This document shows, piece after piece, positions 25,104-33,953 of a stretch of 33,996 nt of DNA. Numbering within the stretch: position 1 is the first letter of the stretch; each line of letters begins with the position of its first letter. Origin of the DNA: CAYTSA01 sp964440345 (GTDB lineage: Bacteria; Desulfobacterota; Desulfovibrionia; Desulfovibrionales; Desulfovibrionaceae); assembly GCA_964440345.1 (NCBI GenBank), contig CAYTSA010000036.1:1-33996 (forward strand), in the 5' to 3' direction. A program made the translations under genes and the position numbers. A model generated the notes under the pieces. That model made no database searches and was not told the origin of the DNA. It worked only from the letters and a program-made list of their open reading frames with translations.

Positions 25104-26315
25104 GTGTCATATAGTATGCGCTTAGTCGTGAGTGTTGTGATAGTTGCGGTCCTGGCAGGCTGCGCATCGCGCGGTCCATCGCCGAGCCCTTCGCCGAGCC
25201 CTTCGCTGGATACGCTGCAGCCCTCTGTGGCGGATAATCCGGCGGCGCTGGCCAGTGGACTGGACATCTCCACACAGGGGATGTCTTCGTGGATGGAACT
25301 GGCCCCGGCCGTGGCGGCGTCCATCAAGTGGGCGGCCAGCCGGCCCCAGGATGCGCCGGCTCTCAAGGCCCCCTGGCCGGCGGCCACGTGGTCGGACCTG
25401 CGGTTTACCCTTGAAAAACTGCTGGAGCTGTTGCCGGAGCTGGATCAGAACCCCGGTTTACTTGCCCGGGAATTCGTCTGGCTGCGTATAGAGCCGGACA
25501 CGCTGCTCACTGGCTATTACGAGCCATTTTTGGAGGCTTCCCTTGTCCCGCATCCTGAGTACCCCTATCCCATATACGGCAAGCCCGGCGACCTGCGCGT
25601 TATTCGGGATTTGGGGAAATTCAACCCTTCCCTGGCTGGCAAGCGGCTGGTTTACCGGGTGGGAAAAGAAGGGATAGAGCCCTACCCGGATAGAGAAGCC
25701 ATTGACTTTCAAGGCGTCTTGCAAGGCAAAGGGCTGGAAATTGCCTGGGCCAAAGACTTGGTGGACGTGTTCTTTTTGCATATCCAAGGCTCTGGCCGGC
25801 TGGTGCTGCCGGACGGGAGCACCAAGCACGTGCTGTACGCCGCCAAGAACGACCGGGGCTACGTCGCCCTGGGCCGGGTGCTGGTCAAAGAAGGGTTGCT
25901 CAAAAGCGGCGAGGTGACCATGCCGTCCATCCGCCGGGCGCTGCAGGAGAACCCGGACCGGCTGGCCGAACTACTCAGCGAGAATCCCAACTACGTTTTT
26001 TTTCGGTTGGCTGACACCGGACCCTACGGCGCAAGCGGGGCGCGGCTGACGCCCCTGGCGTCGGTGGCGGTGAACCGCTCAGTCATACCGCTGGGCGCCG
26101 TGCTGGCGGTGCAGGCCCATCTGCCACATTACGGAGGCGAAACACAGCCCTTGTCCGGTCTTGTGCTGGCCCAGGACACAGGAGCCATGAAGCCAAATCA
26201 CCTGGATTTATTCTGCGGGGCCGACCCCCTGGCGGCCCATCGGGCCGGGCATATGCGCGGCGGGGCCAGAACACATCTGTTGCTGACCAAGGAAGTTTTT
26301 CGAAAGTCCAACTAG
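25104..26315 (+). CDS. mltA: Membrane-bound lytic murein transglycosylase A (lipoprotein)
   Basis: The 403-residue protein begins with a lipoprotein signal (RLVVSVVIVAVLAGC, lipobox LAGC with C20 as lipidation site), then a short Pro-Ser repeat linker, the MltA barrel (LTGYYEPFLEASLVPHPEYP, DVFFLHIQGSGRLVLPDGS) and a C-terminal 3D domain (SVIPLGAVLAV, LAQDTGAMKPNHLDLFCG). The aspartates in AQDTG and LDLFCG are at the expected active-site positions. It cleaves the glycan strands of peptidoglycan at the outer membrane. The GTG at 25104 has AGAGGA at 7-nt spacing; an ATG 12 nt later would also give the lipobox. The frame is open upstream to 24987 but that part has no family similarity. Confidence 0.93.
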   Translation: MSYSMRLVVSVVIVAVLAGCASRGPSPSPSPSPSLDTLQPSVADNPAALASGLDISTQGMSSWMELAPAVAASIKWAASRPQDAPALKAPWPAATWSDLRFTLEKLLELLPELDQNPGLLAREFVWLRIEPDTLLTGYYEPFLEASLVPHPEYPYPIYGKPGDLRVIRDLGKFNPSLAGKRLVYRVGKEGIEPYPDREAIDFQGVLQGKGLEIAWAKDLVDVFFLHIQGSGRLVLPDGSTKHVLYAAKNDRGYVALGRVLVKEGLLKSGEVTMPSIRRALQENPDRLAELLSENPNYVFFRLADTGPYGASGARLTPLASVAVNRSVIPLGAVLAVQAHLPHYGGETQPLSGLVLAQDTGAMKPNHLDLFCGADPLAAHRAGHMRGGARTHLLLTKEVFRKSN

Positions 26316-26352
26316 TTTGTATACATGTATTTTTAAAAACGGAGGAGCTTTT

Positions 26353-26463
26353 GTGTCCACAACATCTGGACAGCTTACATCCTTTTGCATATTATTCTGG
26401 CGTCACTCACAGGCGTCTTTGGGCGCTGCAAGCACTGGAGTATTGAAAAAATGCGCGCGTTGA
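26353..26463 (+). CDS. Possible 36-residue leader ORF overlapping the response regulator
   Basis: A GTG at 26353 follows GGAGGAG (26341-26347) with 5-nt spacing, the best Shine-Dalgarno in this stretch. The frame runs 36 codons and stops at 26461-26463, overlapping the response regulator ATG at 26451 by 13 nt. The peptide (starts MSTTSGQLTSFCILFWRHSQ) matches nothing I know. A dyad (TGTCCA 26354-26359, TGGACA 26367-26372) covers its first codons. It may couple translation to the regulator or be chance. Confidence 0.35.
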   Translation: MSTTSGQLTSFCILFWRHSQASLGAASTGVLKKCAR

Positions 26464-26852
26464 TTGTGGAAGATGAGACGACGAGCCAGAAATTGATGGA
26501 AATGATGCTGGAACCCTACGCAGACGTGCTGGACAGCGCGCCAGACGGCGTCGTAGCTGTGGAGAAATTCGCCAAAGCGCTGGAAAACGGCGAAGCATAC
26601 GACCTGGTGTGCATGGACATAATGATGCCCCACATGGACGGGCAGGAGGCGTTGCGTCGCATCCGGTCCATTGAGAAGGAAAACGGCCGCAACGGCGCCA
26701 ACGAAGCCAAGGTTATTATGACCACCGCCTTGGACGACCCGAAAAACGTGGTGGACGCGTATTACGGTGGCGGCGCCACAGCCTATTTGCCCAAACCTAT
26801 CGACCATGAGTTGTTCTTGCACATCCTGCGCAAGCTGGAGCTCATAGACTAA
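26451..26852 (+). CDS. Single-domain response regulator (CheY-like)
   Basis: The 133-residue protein is a lone receiver domain. The acidic pocket is E7-D8-E9, the phosphorylated aspartate D56 (VCMDIMMPHMDG), the conserved Thr near T91 (IMTTALDD) and K115 (LPKPIDHE). There is no output domain, so it acts by phosphotransfer or protein contact, as CheY or an Spo0F-type relay would. The nearest kinase is the hybrid at 21504-23921, but it has its own receiver. The ATG at 26451 has GGAG ten nt upstream and is overlapped by a short upstream ORF. It lies 135 bp after mltA. Confidence 0.88.
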   Translation: MRALIVEDETTSQKLMEMMLEPYADVLDSAPDGVVAVEKFAKALENGEAYDLVCMDIMMPHMDGQEALRRIRSIEKENGRNGANEAKVIMTTALDDPKNVVDAYYGGGATAYLPKPIDHELFLHILRKLELID

Positions 26853-26884
26853 GTGCGTCTAGGCCCCGCCTTCCCGCCCAGGGG

Positions 26885-27157
26885 TTATACTTTGTCAAAC
26901 AGCATCAGTCCCCCAAGAAGTATGAACAATCCTGCGGCGATTTTTTTGATGGCGTCTCCAGGCAGTCTTTGGCATATGAAATCTGCAAACACCACGCCCA
27001 ACAGACTGACCAGCACCAGTGCAAGTGAAGAACCCAGAAATACTGTCCACGGCTTGCGGGTTTGGGCTGTCAGCAATATACAGGCCAGCTGGGTCTTGTC
27101 CCCCAACTCTGCCAGAAACAACGTGCCGAATGTTGAACCGAGCACTTTCCAGTCCAT
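26885..27157 (-). CDS. Half-size TMEM165/GDT1-family (UPF0016) membrane protein
   Basis: The 90-residue protein has three predicted transmembrane helices and one copy of the family motif E17-L-G-D20-K-T (LAELGDKTQLACILLTAQT). Most family members (Gdt1, TMEM165, MneA) are two-repeat proteins of about 200 residues that move Mn2+ or Ca2+/H+. A single-repeat version must form a homodimer or pair with a second gene, and none is visible here. The gene is divergent from phoH with 75 bp between starts. The substrate is unproven; Mn2+ efflux is the best guess. Confidence 0.85.
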   Translation of the reverse strand: MDWKVLGSTFGTLFLAELGDKTQLACILLTAQTRKPWTVFLGSSLALVLVSLLGVVFADFICQRLPGDAIKKIAAGLFILLGGLMLFDKV

Positions 27158-27232
27158 GTTGTGTTCCTTTTGTTTTCAGAGTTTGCAGGGTATAGTAATA
27201 GAAGCGGAAAAAGGCAAGCAACAAGGCGGCGC

Positions 27233-28246
27233 ATGAACAATACGCACATGTTTGAACGCAATCTTGAATTTGATGATCCGTCTGCTGCGCGGGAGCTGTT
27301 TGGTCCGAACAACGACAACCTGACCCGCTTGAGCCAGCGTAGCGGGATGGAGCTGCAGACCAGCGGTTCACGGCTTAGCTTGCGCGCTGGAGACGAGGAA
27401 TCGTTGAACCGCATGGCCAACCTGTTTGTGCAAATGTATGGTCTGGCTAAAAAAGGCCGGCAACTGCACCGGCGCGACCTGGCGTTTGCCTGGTCCATGC
27501 TGCAAAAAGACCCGGAAGCAGACCTGCAGTCGGTGTTTGCCGAAGCCGTTGAACTCCCCGCCGGCAAAGGAACTGCCGCGCCCCGGAGTCTGGCGCAGAA
27601 GAAATATCTGCAGATTATGCGCGACAATGAGATGGTCTTCGCCATTGGCCCGGCTGGCACTGGTAAAACTTACCTTGCCGTGGCCATGGCTGTATCCTTT
27701 CTCTTGCAGCATAAGGTGAAGCGGCTGGTGCTCACCCGGCCGGCAGTGGAGGCGGGCGAGAAGCTGGGCTACCTGCCCGGCGACTTGGCGGAGAAGATCA
27801 ACCCTTACCTGCGGCCGCTCTACGACGCTTTGAACGACATGCTGGAGCCGCGCAAAGTGGTTGAGATGCAGGAAAACAATATCATTGAGATAGCGCCCCT
27901 GGCGTTTATGCGCGGCCGCACGCTCAGCGACGCCTGCATTCTCCTTGATGAAGCCCAGAACACCACGCCTGAACAGATGAAAATGTTTCTCACCCGGCTG
28001 GGGTATGGCTCGCGGGCTGTCATAACCGGCGACGTGACTCAGATAGACCTGCCCCTGCAGCATAGAATGGACTGCGACCCGGCAGAACGGTCAGGGCTCG
28101 TCCAGGCGCTCAAGGTTCTGGAAAACGTTCCGGGCGTTGGGTTTGTTGCGTTTTCAGAAGAGGACGTGGTCCGGCACTCTCTGGTGGGGCGCATCGTCAA
28201 AGCCTACGAGGAGCACGATAAACGCTGCCGGGAGCAGAACGCATGA
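27233..28246 (+). CDS. PhoH-family ATPase (PhoL-like)
   Basis: The 337-residue protein has an N-terminal domain (about 1-100) and a PhoH ATPase domain: Walker A GPAGTGKT (139-146), KRLVLTRPAVEAGEKLGYLP, Walker B ILLDEAQN with D239-E240, and SRAVITGDVTQIDLP. PhoH/PhoL proteins are P-loop ATPases linked to RNA metabolism; the pairing with ybeY (ATGA overlap) supports a role in ribosomal RNA processing. The ATG at 27233 gives MNNTHMFERN; the frame is open upstream to 27161 but that part lies over the divergent promoter region. phoH-ybeY order is standard. Confidence 0.9.
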   Translation: MNNTHMFERNLEFDDPSAARELFGPNNDNLTRLSQRSGMELQTSGSRLSLRAGDEESLNRMANLFVQMYGLAKKGRQLHRRDLAFAWSMLQKDPEADLQSVFAEAVELPAGKGTAAPRSLAQKKYLQIMRDNEMVFAIGPAGTGKTYLAVAMAVSFLLQHKVKRLVLTRPAVEAGEKLGYLPGDLAEKINPYLRPLYDALNDMLEPRKVVEMQENNIIEIAPLAFMRGRTLSDACILLDEAQNTTPEQMKMFLTRLGYGSRAVITGDVTQIDLPLQHRMDCDPAERSGLVQALKVLENVPGVGFVAFSEEDVVRHSLVGRIVKAYEEHDKRCREQNA

Positions 28247-28644
28247 TCAGCGTGCAGCGGGAAGCGCCGTTTTGCGCCGGCCCGCCGGTCTCTGTACGGG
28301 AGATTGGCGCTACAGTGGAGGCCATGCTGCTGGAGCTGGGGCTGGAAGACGCCGGCGTGAACGTGGCCTTGTACGGCGACGCGGCCATGGAGCGGCTGTA
28401 TGGCGCATTTTTGGGCTGCGCCGGTCCCACCAATGTGCTGAGCTTTCCGTCAGAAGAAGATGACGCTGGCGGCGAGCTGGTCCTCTCGCTGGAAACAGCC
28501 GCGCGCGAAGCCTTCCTGTACGGTCAGGACCTTGAAGAGCACGTTTGGCGTCTGCTGGCCCATGGAGTGCTCCACTTGGCCGGCTTCGACCACGGCCCGG
28601 CCATGGACGCCATGACCGAGTCGCTGATGAGCAAGCGGGCATAA
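28243..28644 (+). CDS. ybeY: Endoribonuclease YbeY
   Basis: The 133-residue protein carries the zinc motif H107-x3-H111-x5-H117 (AHGVLHLAGFDHG) and the conserved PTNVLSFPSEE segment. YbeY matures the 16S rRNA 3' end and helps ribosome quality control, acting with a metal ion in the cytosol. The ATG overlaps the phoH stop (ATGA), so the two are co-translated. It is slightly shorter than many homologues (about 150) but has a complete core. Confidence 0.92.
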   Translation: MISVQREAPFCAGPPVSVREIGATVEAMLLELGLEDAGVNVALYGDAAMERLYGAFLGCAGPTNVLSFPSEEDDAGGELVLSLETAAREAFLYGQDLEEHVWRLLAHGVLHLAGFDHGPAMDAMTESLMSKRA

Positions 28645-28859
28645 GCAGAAGGCTGTCGTCCGCGTAGCGAGCCACAGCCTCATCCCGTGGTGTAGCGCAG
28701 GGCTGAGGCGTCGTGTATCGGTCCCTTGCTTCCCCGCGCAAAGCGCACGCGGCGCTTGGGCGGCGCATGAAGTTTAACCCCGCGAAGGCGGGGACCAGGG
28801 AGGGCGGGGACCAGGGAGGACAATGACCCAGGCGGTGTGCAGCCGACGGCGTGTAGTTT
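28645..28859. repeat. Convergent intergenic region with palindrome and 16-bp tandem repeat
   Basis: Between the ybeY and mgtE ends, AGGCTGT/ACAGCCT (28650-28656, 28674-28680) forms one dyad. CCCCGC (28778-28783) and GCGGGG (28788-28793) form a tight hairpin with a GAAG loop. The unit GGCGGGGACCAGGGA occurs at 28787-28801 and 28803-28817. These may end transcription from both sides. No gene is seen. Confidence 0.65.
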
Positions 28860-30191
28860 TCAATTCCCCAGCAGCATAATCCCGGCCAAGCCCAAAAAAA
28901 TGAAAAAGCCGGCTGAGTCTGTGATCGTGGTCAAAAATATGGACGAAGCCTGAGCCGGGTCCCGGCCCAGTTCCTTGAGTATAAGCGGGATGGACGCCCC
29001 GAACACAGAGCCCACGAGCATGTTGATGCCCAGCGCCAGGGCCATGACCTCGCCCAGGGCCAGGTTTTGCGTCACCGCCAGCACGGCTGCGAAGACCACT
29101 GCCCCGATGAGCAGGCCGTTCAGCAGGCCCACCTTTACCTCGCGCCACACCGCCATCCAGCTGCGCCGGCGGTCGAATTTTTCCATGGCCATCTGCCGGA
29201 TGATCACGGCCAGGGACTGCTGCCCGGTGTTGCCGGCCTGGTTGGAGACGATATGCATCAGCGCCGCCAGGATGGCCATTTCTGCAATGGTTCCTTCAAA
29301 CAGGTGCACCACCCAGGCTGCTATGGCGGAGTTGATCACATTGATGACCAGCCAGGGAAAACGTTTTTTGACTGAGATGAGCCAGGGAGTGTCCACGGTT
29401 TCGTCGCCGCCTGCCCCCACCATGGACTGCATGTCTTCGCTGGCCTCTTCGTGCAGCACGTCAAAGATGTCGTCGTGGGTGATGGCGCCCAGCAGCTTGC
29501 CGTCGTAGTCCACCACCGGCAGGGCCACGAAGTTGTAGTGGCCCAGTTGGTGCGCCACTTCTTCCCGGTCCACGTCAAAAAGCACGGTGATGAGATTTTG
29601 GTTTTTGATCATGCTTTTCAGACTTGTGCCGGGCTTGGCGGTCAAGATGTCCCGCAGGGAACAGACCCCAACCAGCTTATCTTCGTCGTCCACCAGATAG
29701 GCGTAGTAGGGCACTTCCTTGTCTTCCACCTCCTTGCGGATGAAGGCGATGGCCTGGTCCACGGTCAGGCCCTGGTCCAGGATGACAATGTTGGTGTTCA
29801 TCAGGCCGCCGGCGGTGTCCGGCTCGTGCCGCAGCAGGTCCCTCAGACCTTCGGCGTCCTCGTGCTCCACCCGGCGCAGCAGCCGGCTGCGGTCCTCTGG
29901 TTCCAGGTGGTCCAGCACGTCTGCGGCGTCGTCCGGGGACATCTCTTCCAGAATGTCCGCAGCCAGTTCCGGGTTCAGGCTCGTTATCAGCTCCACGCGG
30001 ACGTGGTCGGCGATCTCTTCGAATGCTTCAGCGGCGTCGCTGACGTCCATGGACTGCACGAGCCGTATCTGGTCTTCCAGGGGAAGGTTTTCCAGCATGT
30101 CTGCTGCGTCTGCCGGGTGTGCGTTTTCCAAGTCTGCGCTGGACAGAGACGCCGCCGTACCTTGGTTGTTTTCGTAGTTATCCATGTTCAT
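28860..30191 (-). CDS. mgtE: MgtE-type magnesium transporter
   Basis: The 443-residue protein has the three MgtE modules: an acidic N-terminal domain of helical repeats (about 20-130, PADAADMLENLPLEDQ, ELAADILEEMSPDDAADVLD), a CBS pair (about 135-255, VPYYAYLVDDEDKLVGVCSL, VALPVVDYDGKLLGAITHDD), and a five-helix pore domain (about 275-443). The pore aspartate in TTITDSAGFFIFLGLA is present. The cytosolic domains sense Mg2+ and close the channel. The selectivity segment reads NQAGNTGQQSL, slightly different from the more usual GGNAGTQ. It is monocistronic and divergent from nadC; the ATG at 30191 (or 30185) starts the protein. Confidence 0.95.
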   Translation of the reverse strand: MNMDNYENNQGTAASLSSADLENAHPADAADMLENLPLEDQIRLVQSMDVSDAAEAFEEIADHVRVELITSLNPELAADILEEMSPDDAADVLDHLEPEDRSRLLRRVEHEDAEGLRDLLRHEPDTAGGLMNTNIVILDQGLTVDQAIAFIRKEVEDKEVPYYAYLVDDEDKLVGVCSLRDILTAKPGTSLKSMIKNQNLITVLFDVDREEVAHQLGHYNFVALPVVDYDGKLLGAITHDDIFDVLHEEASEDMQSMVGAGGDETVDTPWLISVKKRFPWLVINVINSAIAAWVVHLFEGTIAEMAILAALMHIVSNQAGNTGQQSLAVIIRQMAMEKFDRRRSWMAVWREVKVGLLNGLLIGAVVFAAVLAVTQNLALGEVMALALGINMLVGSVFGASIPLILKELGRDPAQASSIFLTTITDSAGFFIFLGLAGIMLLGN

Positions 30192-30337
30192 AACCTGTGG
30201 TATATAACGCCAAAGGAAGGCGCGGTCAAAGAAGAGTTTTGCTGAAAAATAATGTAGACTTGCCTGCGTGTCAGTTTAATGACAAAGGGAAACCCCGCCT
30301 CTTGCAGTTGCACCGCGGGAGGAGTATCCTGGCTATC

Positions 30338-31207
30338 ATGTCACATGACGTTTTTACATCGTTTTTTCAGAACCGAGCCATGGAATTCCTTGATCGGGCC
30401 ATAGACATGGCTTTGGAAGAAGACGGCCAGGACCTGACATCTTTGGCGGTTTTCGGCCCAAACGCCCCTTTTAAGGCGGATATAACAGCCAAACAGGAGC
30501 TGGTGCTGGCCGGTCTGCCCATTGTTTCCCGCACGCTGGAACGATGCGGCCAGGGCTGGGATGCAACGTTCTCGGCTGCCGACGGACAGACTGTGAGCCC
30601 TGGAACCGTGGTCGCCCGATTGTCCGGTCCGGCCCGGGTGCTGCTGCGGGCGGAACGGACCGCTCTGAATTTTCTTGTCCATCTTTCTGGCATAGCCACT
30701 CTGACGCGGCGTTACGCCGACGTTGTGCAGGGAACCGGAACCCAGGTGCTGGATACGCGCAAGACATTGCCGGGTTTGCGTTATCCGGAAAAATACGCTG
30801 TGCTTATGGGAGGCGGGGCCAACCACCGCATGAATTTGGAAGAGATGCTCATGCTCAAAGACAACCACGTGGACCTGGCCGGTGGAGCGGCCCCGGCAGT
30901 GGAAAAGCTGCGTGCGGCGTATGCCCCCTGCCCGCCCATAGAGGTGGAGTGCCGGACACTGGACGAGGTGCGCGCTGCTGTGGAAACCGGCGTCCAGCGC
31001 GTCATGTTGGACAACATGGACCAACAAACCATGGCCCAGGCCCTGAAGATGATCCCGCAGTCCATGGAAAGCGAAATAAGCGGCGGCGTGGACCTGCAAA
31101 CCATCCGTTCTCTGGCGGAATTGGGACCCACGTATATTTCCGTGGGCCGGCTGACCCATTCCGCCCCTGCCGCAGACCTGTCCATGCGGGTGCGGCGGGC
31201 CGATTGA
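30338..31207 (+). CDS. nadC: Nicotinate-nucleotide diphosphorylase (carboxylating)
   Basis: The 289-residue enzyme converts quinolinate and PRPP to nicotinate mononucleotide. Seen motifs are ERTALNFLVHLSGIAT, VLDTRKTLPGLR, GGGANHRMNLEEMLMLKDNH, IEVECRTLDE, and VMLDNM. The open frame begins at 30197, but the ATG at 30338 gives the standard N-terminus; GGGAGGAG (30317-30324) precedes it at a longer-than-usual 13 nt. It starts the nadC-nadA-nadB operon, with only 16 bp to nadA. It is divergent from mgtE. Confidence 0.95.
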   Translation: MSHDVFTSFFQNRAMEFLDRAIDMALEEDGQDLTSLAVFGPNAPFKADITAKQELVLAGLPIVSRTLERCGQGWDATFSAADGQTVSPGTVVARLSGPARVLLRAERTALNFLVHLSGIATLTRRYADVVQGTGTQVLDTRKTLPGLRYPEKYAVLMGGGANHRMNLEEMLMLKDNHVDLAGGAAPAVEKLRAAYAPCPPIEVECRTLDEVRAAVETGVQRVMLDNMDQQTMAQALKMIPQSMESEISGGVDLQTIRSLAELGPTYISVGRLTHSAPAADLSMRVRRAD

Positions 31208-31223
31208 ATTTCAGGATAGAAAA

Positions 31224-32270
31224 ATGAATGACACCGATTATATACATACGATACGTGACGCGTTGGGCGGTGAGTTGCTCATTCTCGCCCACCACTACCA
31301 GGCGGACAGCGTTGTGCAGCACGCAGATATTGCCGGAGATTCACTGGAGCTGGCCAGAAAAATCCCCGGAGCCGAGGCCAATCATATCGTCTTCTGCGGA
31401 GTCAGTTTTATGGCTGAAACCGCGGCCATGCTGGCCGGGCCAGGTCAAAGCGCCTATCTGCCGGACTGGACCGCCGGATGTATTATGTCCGCAATGGCCC
31501 CGGCGCCTACGCTGGAGGCGGTGCTCGCAGAGCTTTCCCGCGGCGGCCAGCGCATTGTCCCCTTGACCTATGTGAATTCGTCTGTGGACGTCAAAGCTGT
31601 TGTCGGCCGGGCTGGCGGTTCGGTCTGCACGTCTGCCAATGCCCGGCTCATGCTGGAGTGGGCTTTTGCTCAAGGCGACGCTGTGCTCTTTTTGCCTGAT
31701 AAGAATCTGGCCCTGAACACCGCCCAGGCCATGGGGCTGGATTCTGGAGATGTACATGTTTTGAACATCCAGCGGCAAGGCCGGGAGCTTGCGTCAGAAG
31801 CGGCGGACCGGGCACGGCTGCTTGTCTGGCCCGGCTGCTGCGCGGTGCATCACAACCGTTTCAAGCCGGAGCAGATTCTCGCCATACGCGCGGAGTATCC
31901 AGAAGCGCGCATTGCCGTGCATCCAGAGTGCCGGCCTGAGGTTGTTCAACTGGCCGACGGCGCTGGCTCCACCTCCTTTCTTATCCGCTACGCCGCTGAG
32001 GCTGCCGCTGGTGCGCGGGTCTACATTGGCACGGAAATCAATCTGGTCCGCCGTTTGGCCGAGCGGCACAAAGGGGAGAAAATTGTGCTTCCTTTGGCTG
32101 TGAGCGATTGCAAAAACATGGGCAAAATAACCGAGGCCAGGCTGGCGCAGACGCTGCGCGACATTGAGGCTGGCCGGGCTGAGCCTGTGACTGTGGATCC
32201 GGAGACGGCCCAGCCAGCCAGAGAAGCTGTGCAGCGCATGCTGGACGTGTGCTCGCGGGAAGGGAAATGA
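31224..32270 (+). CDS. nadA: Quinolinate synthase
   Basis: The 348-residue Fe-S enzyme condenses iminoaspartate with dihydroxyacetone phosphate to quinolinate. Three conserved cysteines for the [4Fe-4S] cluster are visible: C86 (AGCIMS), C205 or C206 (WPGCCAVHHNRF), and C296 (SDCKNMGK). Other motifs are AHHYQADSVVQHAD, FCGVSFMAETA and VNSSVDVKA. It uses the NadB product and its own product goes to NadC, both encoded next to it. Its stop overlaps the nadB start (ATGA). Confidence 0.96.
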   Translation: MNDTDYIHTIRDALGGELLILAHHYQADSVVQHADIAGDSLELARKIPGAEANHIVFCGVSFMAETAAMLAGPGQSAYLPDWTAGCIMSAMAPAPTLEAVLAELSRGGQRIVPLTYVNSSVDVKAVVGRAGGSVCTSANARLMLEWAFAQGDAVLFLPDKNLALNTAQAMGLDSGDVHVLNIQRQGRELASEAADRARLLVWPGCCAVHHNRFKPEQILAIRAEYPEARIAVHPECRPEVVQLADGAGSTSFLIRYAAEAAAGARVYIGTEINLVRRLAERHKGEKIVLPLAVSDCKNMGKITEARLAQTLRDIEAGRAEPVTVDPETAQPAREAVQRMLDVCSREGK

Positions 32271-33859
32271 CGCACGGAGACAAACGCTTGCGGACTCAGG
32301 TTCTGGTCGTGGGCTCTGGCATTGCCGGCTGTACGGCGGCATTGACCATGGCGGACTTGGGCCTGGACGTGACGCTGGTTACCGCCGGCTCGGCCATGGA
32401 CACAGGCAATACACCCCTGGCGCAAGGGGGTATTGTGTTCGAGAACCGGGATAACGACCCCAGACAGCTGGAAGAGGACATTATGGCCGCCGGCCGCGGC
32501 CACAACTATCTGCGGGCAGTGCGGTATCTGGCCCGCAAGGGACCGCGCGTGCTTCAGGACGTGTTGTTGGACAAGCTCCAGGTTCCCTTTGTGCAGACAG
32601 ACAGCTGCGAATGGGACACCCGGCTGGAGGGCGGCCACGGCGCCAGCCGCATTGTGCACTGCGCTGATTTCACCGGCCGGGCCATCATGGATAAGCTCAT
32701 GGACGCCGTGCTGGCCCGGCCCCACATACAGCTTCTCACTGGCCGCACTGCTGTAGACTTGATCACCACGCACCACCAGTCCACGTCCATGGAATATAAA
32801 TATCACCTGACTAACCAGTGCGTGGGCGCTTACGTGCTGCAGGAAGAAGCCGGCGAGGTGGAGACTATACTGGCTGACTACACGCTGCTGGCGGCTGGGG
32901 GCGTGGGCCACGTGTACCTGCACACCACCAACGCCTCCGGGGCCATAGGCTCGGCCCTGGCCATGGCTTATAGAGCCCGGGCCTGGGTGCTCAACGCTGA
33001 GTTTGTGCAGTTTCACCCCACAGCCTTGTACCGCAAGGCGGAAAGGCGGTTTCTCATTACCGAGGCCATGCGCGGGGAGGGCGCCCGGCTGCTCAACGAA
33101 AAGGGCGAGCCTTTCATGCACCGCTACGACGAGCGGGCAGAGCTGGCGCCGCGCGACGTGGTGAGCCGGGCCATAGTGGAGGAAATGCTGCACACAGGCG
33201 CAGACTGCGTCTATTTGGACGCCGCCAACCATGTGGATGCTGACCTGGAGCAGAGGTTTCCGACCATTTTTCGCAAATGCATGGATTTCGGGCTGGATAT
33301 CCGGCGCGAGCCCATTCCCGTGGTGCCGGCCGCTCACTACCATTGCGGCGGCGTCCTCACAGACATCCGCGGACGGTCTACGCTGGAGCGGCTCTACGCC
33401 GCCGGGGAATGCGCCTGCACCGGCGTACACGGGGCCAACAGGCTGGCCTCCACCTCGCTGCTGGAAGGTTTGCTCTGGGGCTGGTCCGCCGGCCAGGACA
33501 TTCACCGCCGCAGCCGCAAGACCGGTACGCATCTGGGCGGCAAACTGTGCGACACCATACCAGACTGGAAAGATCCCGGCTCTGAGGACAACGCCGACCC
33601 GGCGCTGATAGCCCAAGACTGGTCGCATATTCGCGACACTATGTGGAACTATGCGGGGATTGTGCGCACTGGCCAACGGCTTGCCCGGGCAGCAGAAGAC
33701 TTGAGACATTTAAATAAACATCTCCTCGATTTTTATAGAAGAACGCCCCTTTCCAAAGAACTGGTGGACCTTTTCCACGGCTCCCACGCTGCCTACATCA
33801 TCACCAACGCGGCCAAGCGCCGGACTGCCAGCCTGGGCTGCCACTACAGGCTGGGGTAG
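32267..33859 (+). CDS. nadB: L-aspartate oxidase
   Basis: The 530-residue flavoprotein oxidises aspartate to iminoaspartate, the first step of de novo NAD synthesis. It shows the FAD-binding VLVVGSGIAGCTAALTMADL, the substrate loop NTPLAQGGIVFENRDND, FVQFHPTALYRK, and the C-terminal FAD segment LERLYAAGECACTGVHGANR followed by LASTSLLEGLLWG. These match aspartate oxidase better than succinate dehydrogenase flavoprotein. The ATG at 32267 overlaps the nadA stop and has AGGGAA upstream. It ends the operon; AGGCTGG/CCAGCCT (33848-33854, 33863-33869) pair around its stop codon but lack a T-run. Confidence 0.95.
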   Translation: MTHGDKRLRTQVLVVGSGIAGCTAALTMADLGLDVTLVTAGSAMDTGNTPLAQGGIVFENRDNDPRQLEEDIMAAGRGHNYLRAVRYLARKGPRVLQDVLLDKLQVPFVQTDSCEWDTRLEGGHGASRIVHCADFTGRAIMDKLMDAVLARPHIQLLTGRTAVDLITTHHQSTSMEYKYHLTNQCVGAYVLQEEAGEVETILADYTLLAAGGVGHVYLHTTNASGAIGSALAMAYRARAWVLNAEFVQFHPTALYRKAERRFLITEAMRGEGARLLNEKGEPFMHRYDERAELAPRDVVSRAIVEEMLHTGADCVYLDAANHVDADLEQRFPTIFRKCMDFGLDIRREPIPVVPAAHYHCGGVLTDIRGRSTLERLYAAGECACTGVHGANRLASTSLLEGLLWGWSAGQDIHRRSRKTGTHLGGKLCDTIPDWKDPGSEDNADPALIAQDWSHIRDTMWNYAGIVRTGQRLARAAEDLRHLNKHLLDFYRRTPLSKELVDLFHGSHAAYIITNAAKRRTASLGCHYRLG

Positions 33860-33953
33860 CATCCAGCCTCCCCATATCCACCGCCTAAAAATTAAAAAAA
33901 CATGTTACGTTCGGAAAACCAAACAGATAGAATGCGTTTGTAAACACAAATCT

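Noticed and set aside
24917..25387. Minus-strand frame across the repeat region and the mltA 5' end
   Set aside because: Half of it is antisense to mltA and the rest is repeat sequence; no Shine-Dalgarno or family similarity.
32021..33709. 562-codon open frame on the minus strand opposite nadA/nadB
   Set aside because: It lies wholly antisense to two well-conserved NAD genes and has the Gln/His/Val/Gly-rich makeup of GC-biased antisense frames; no family resemblance.
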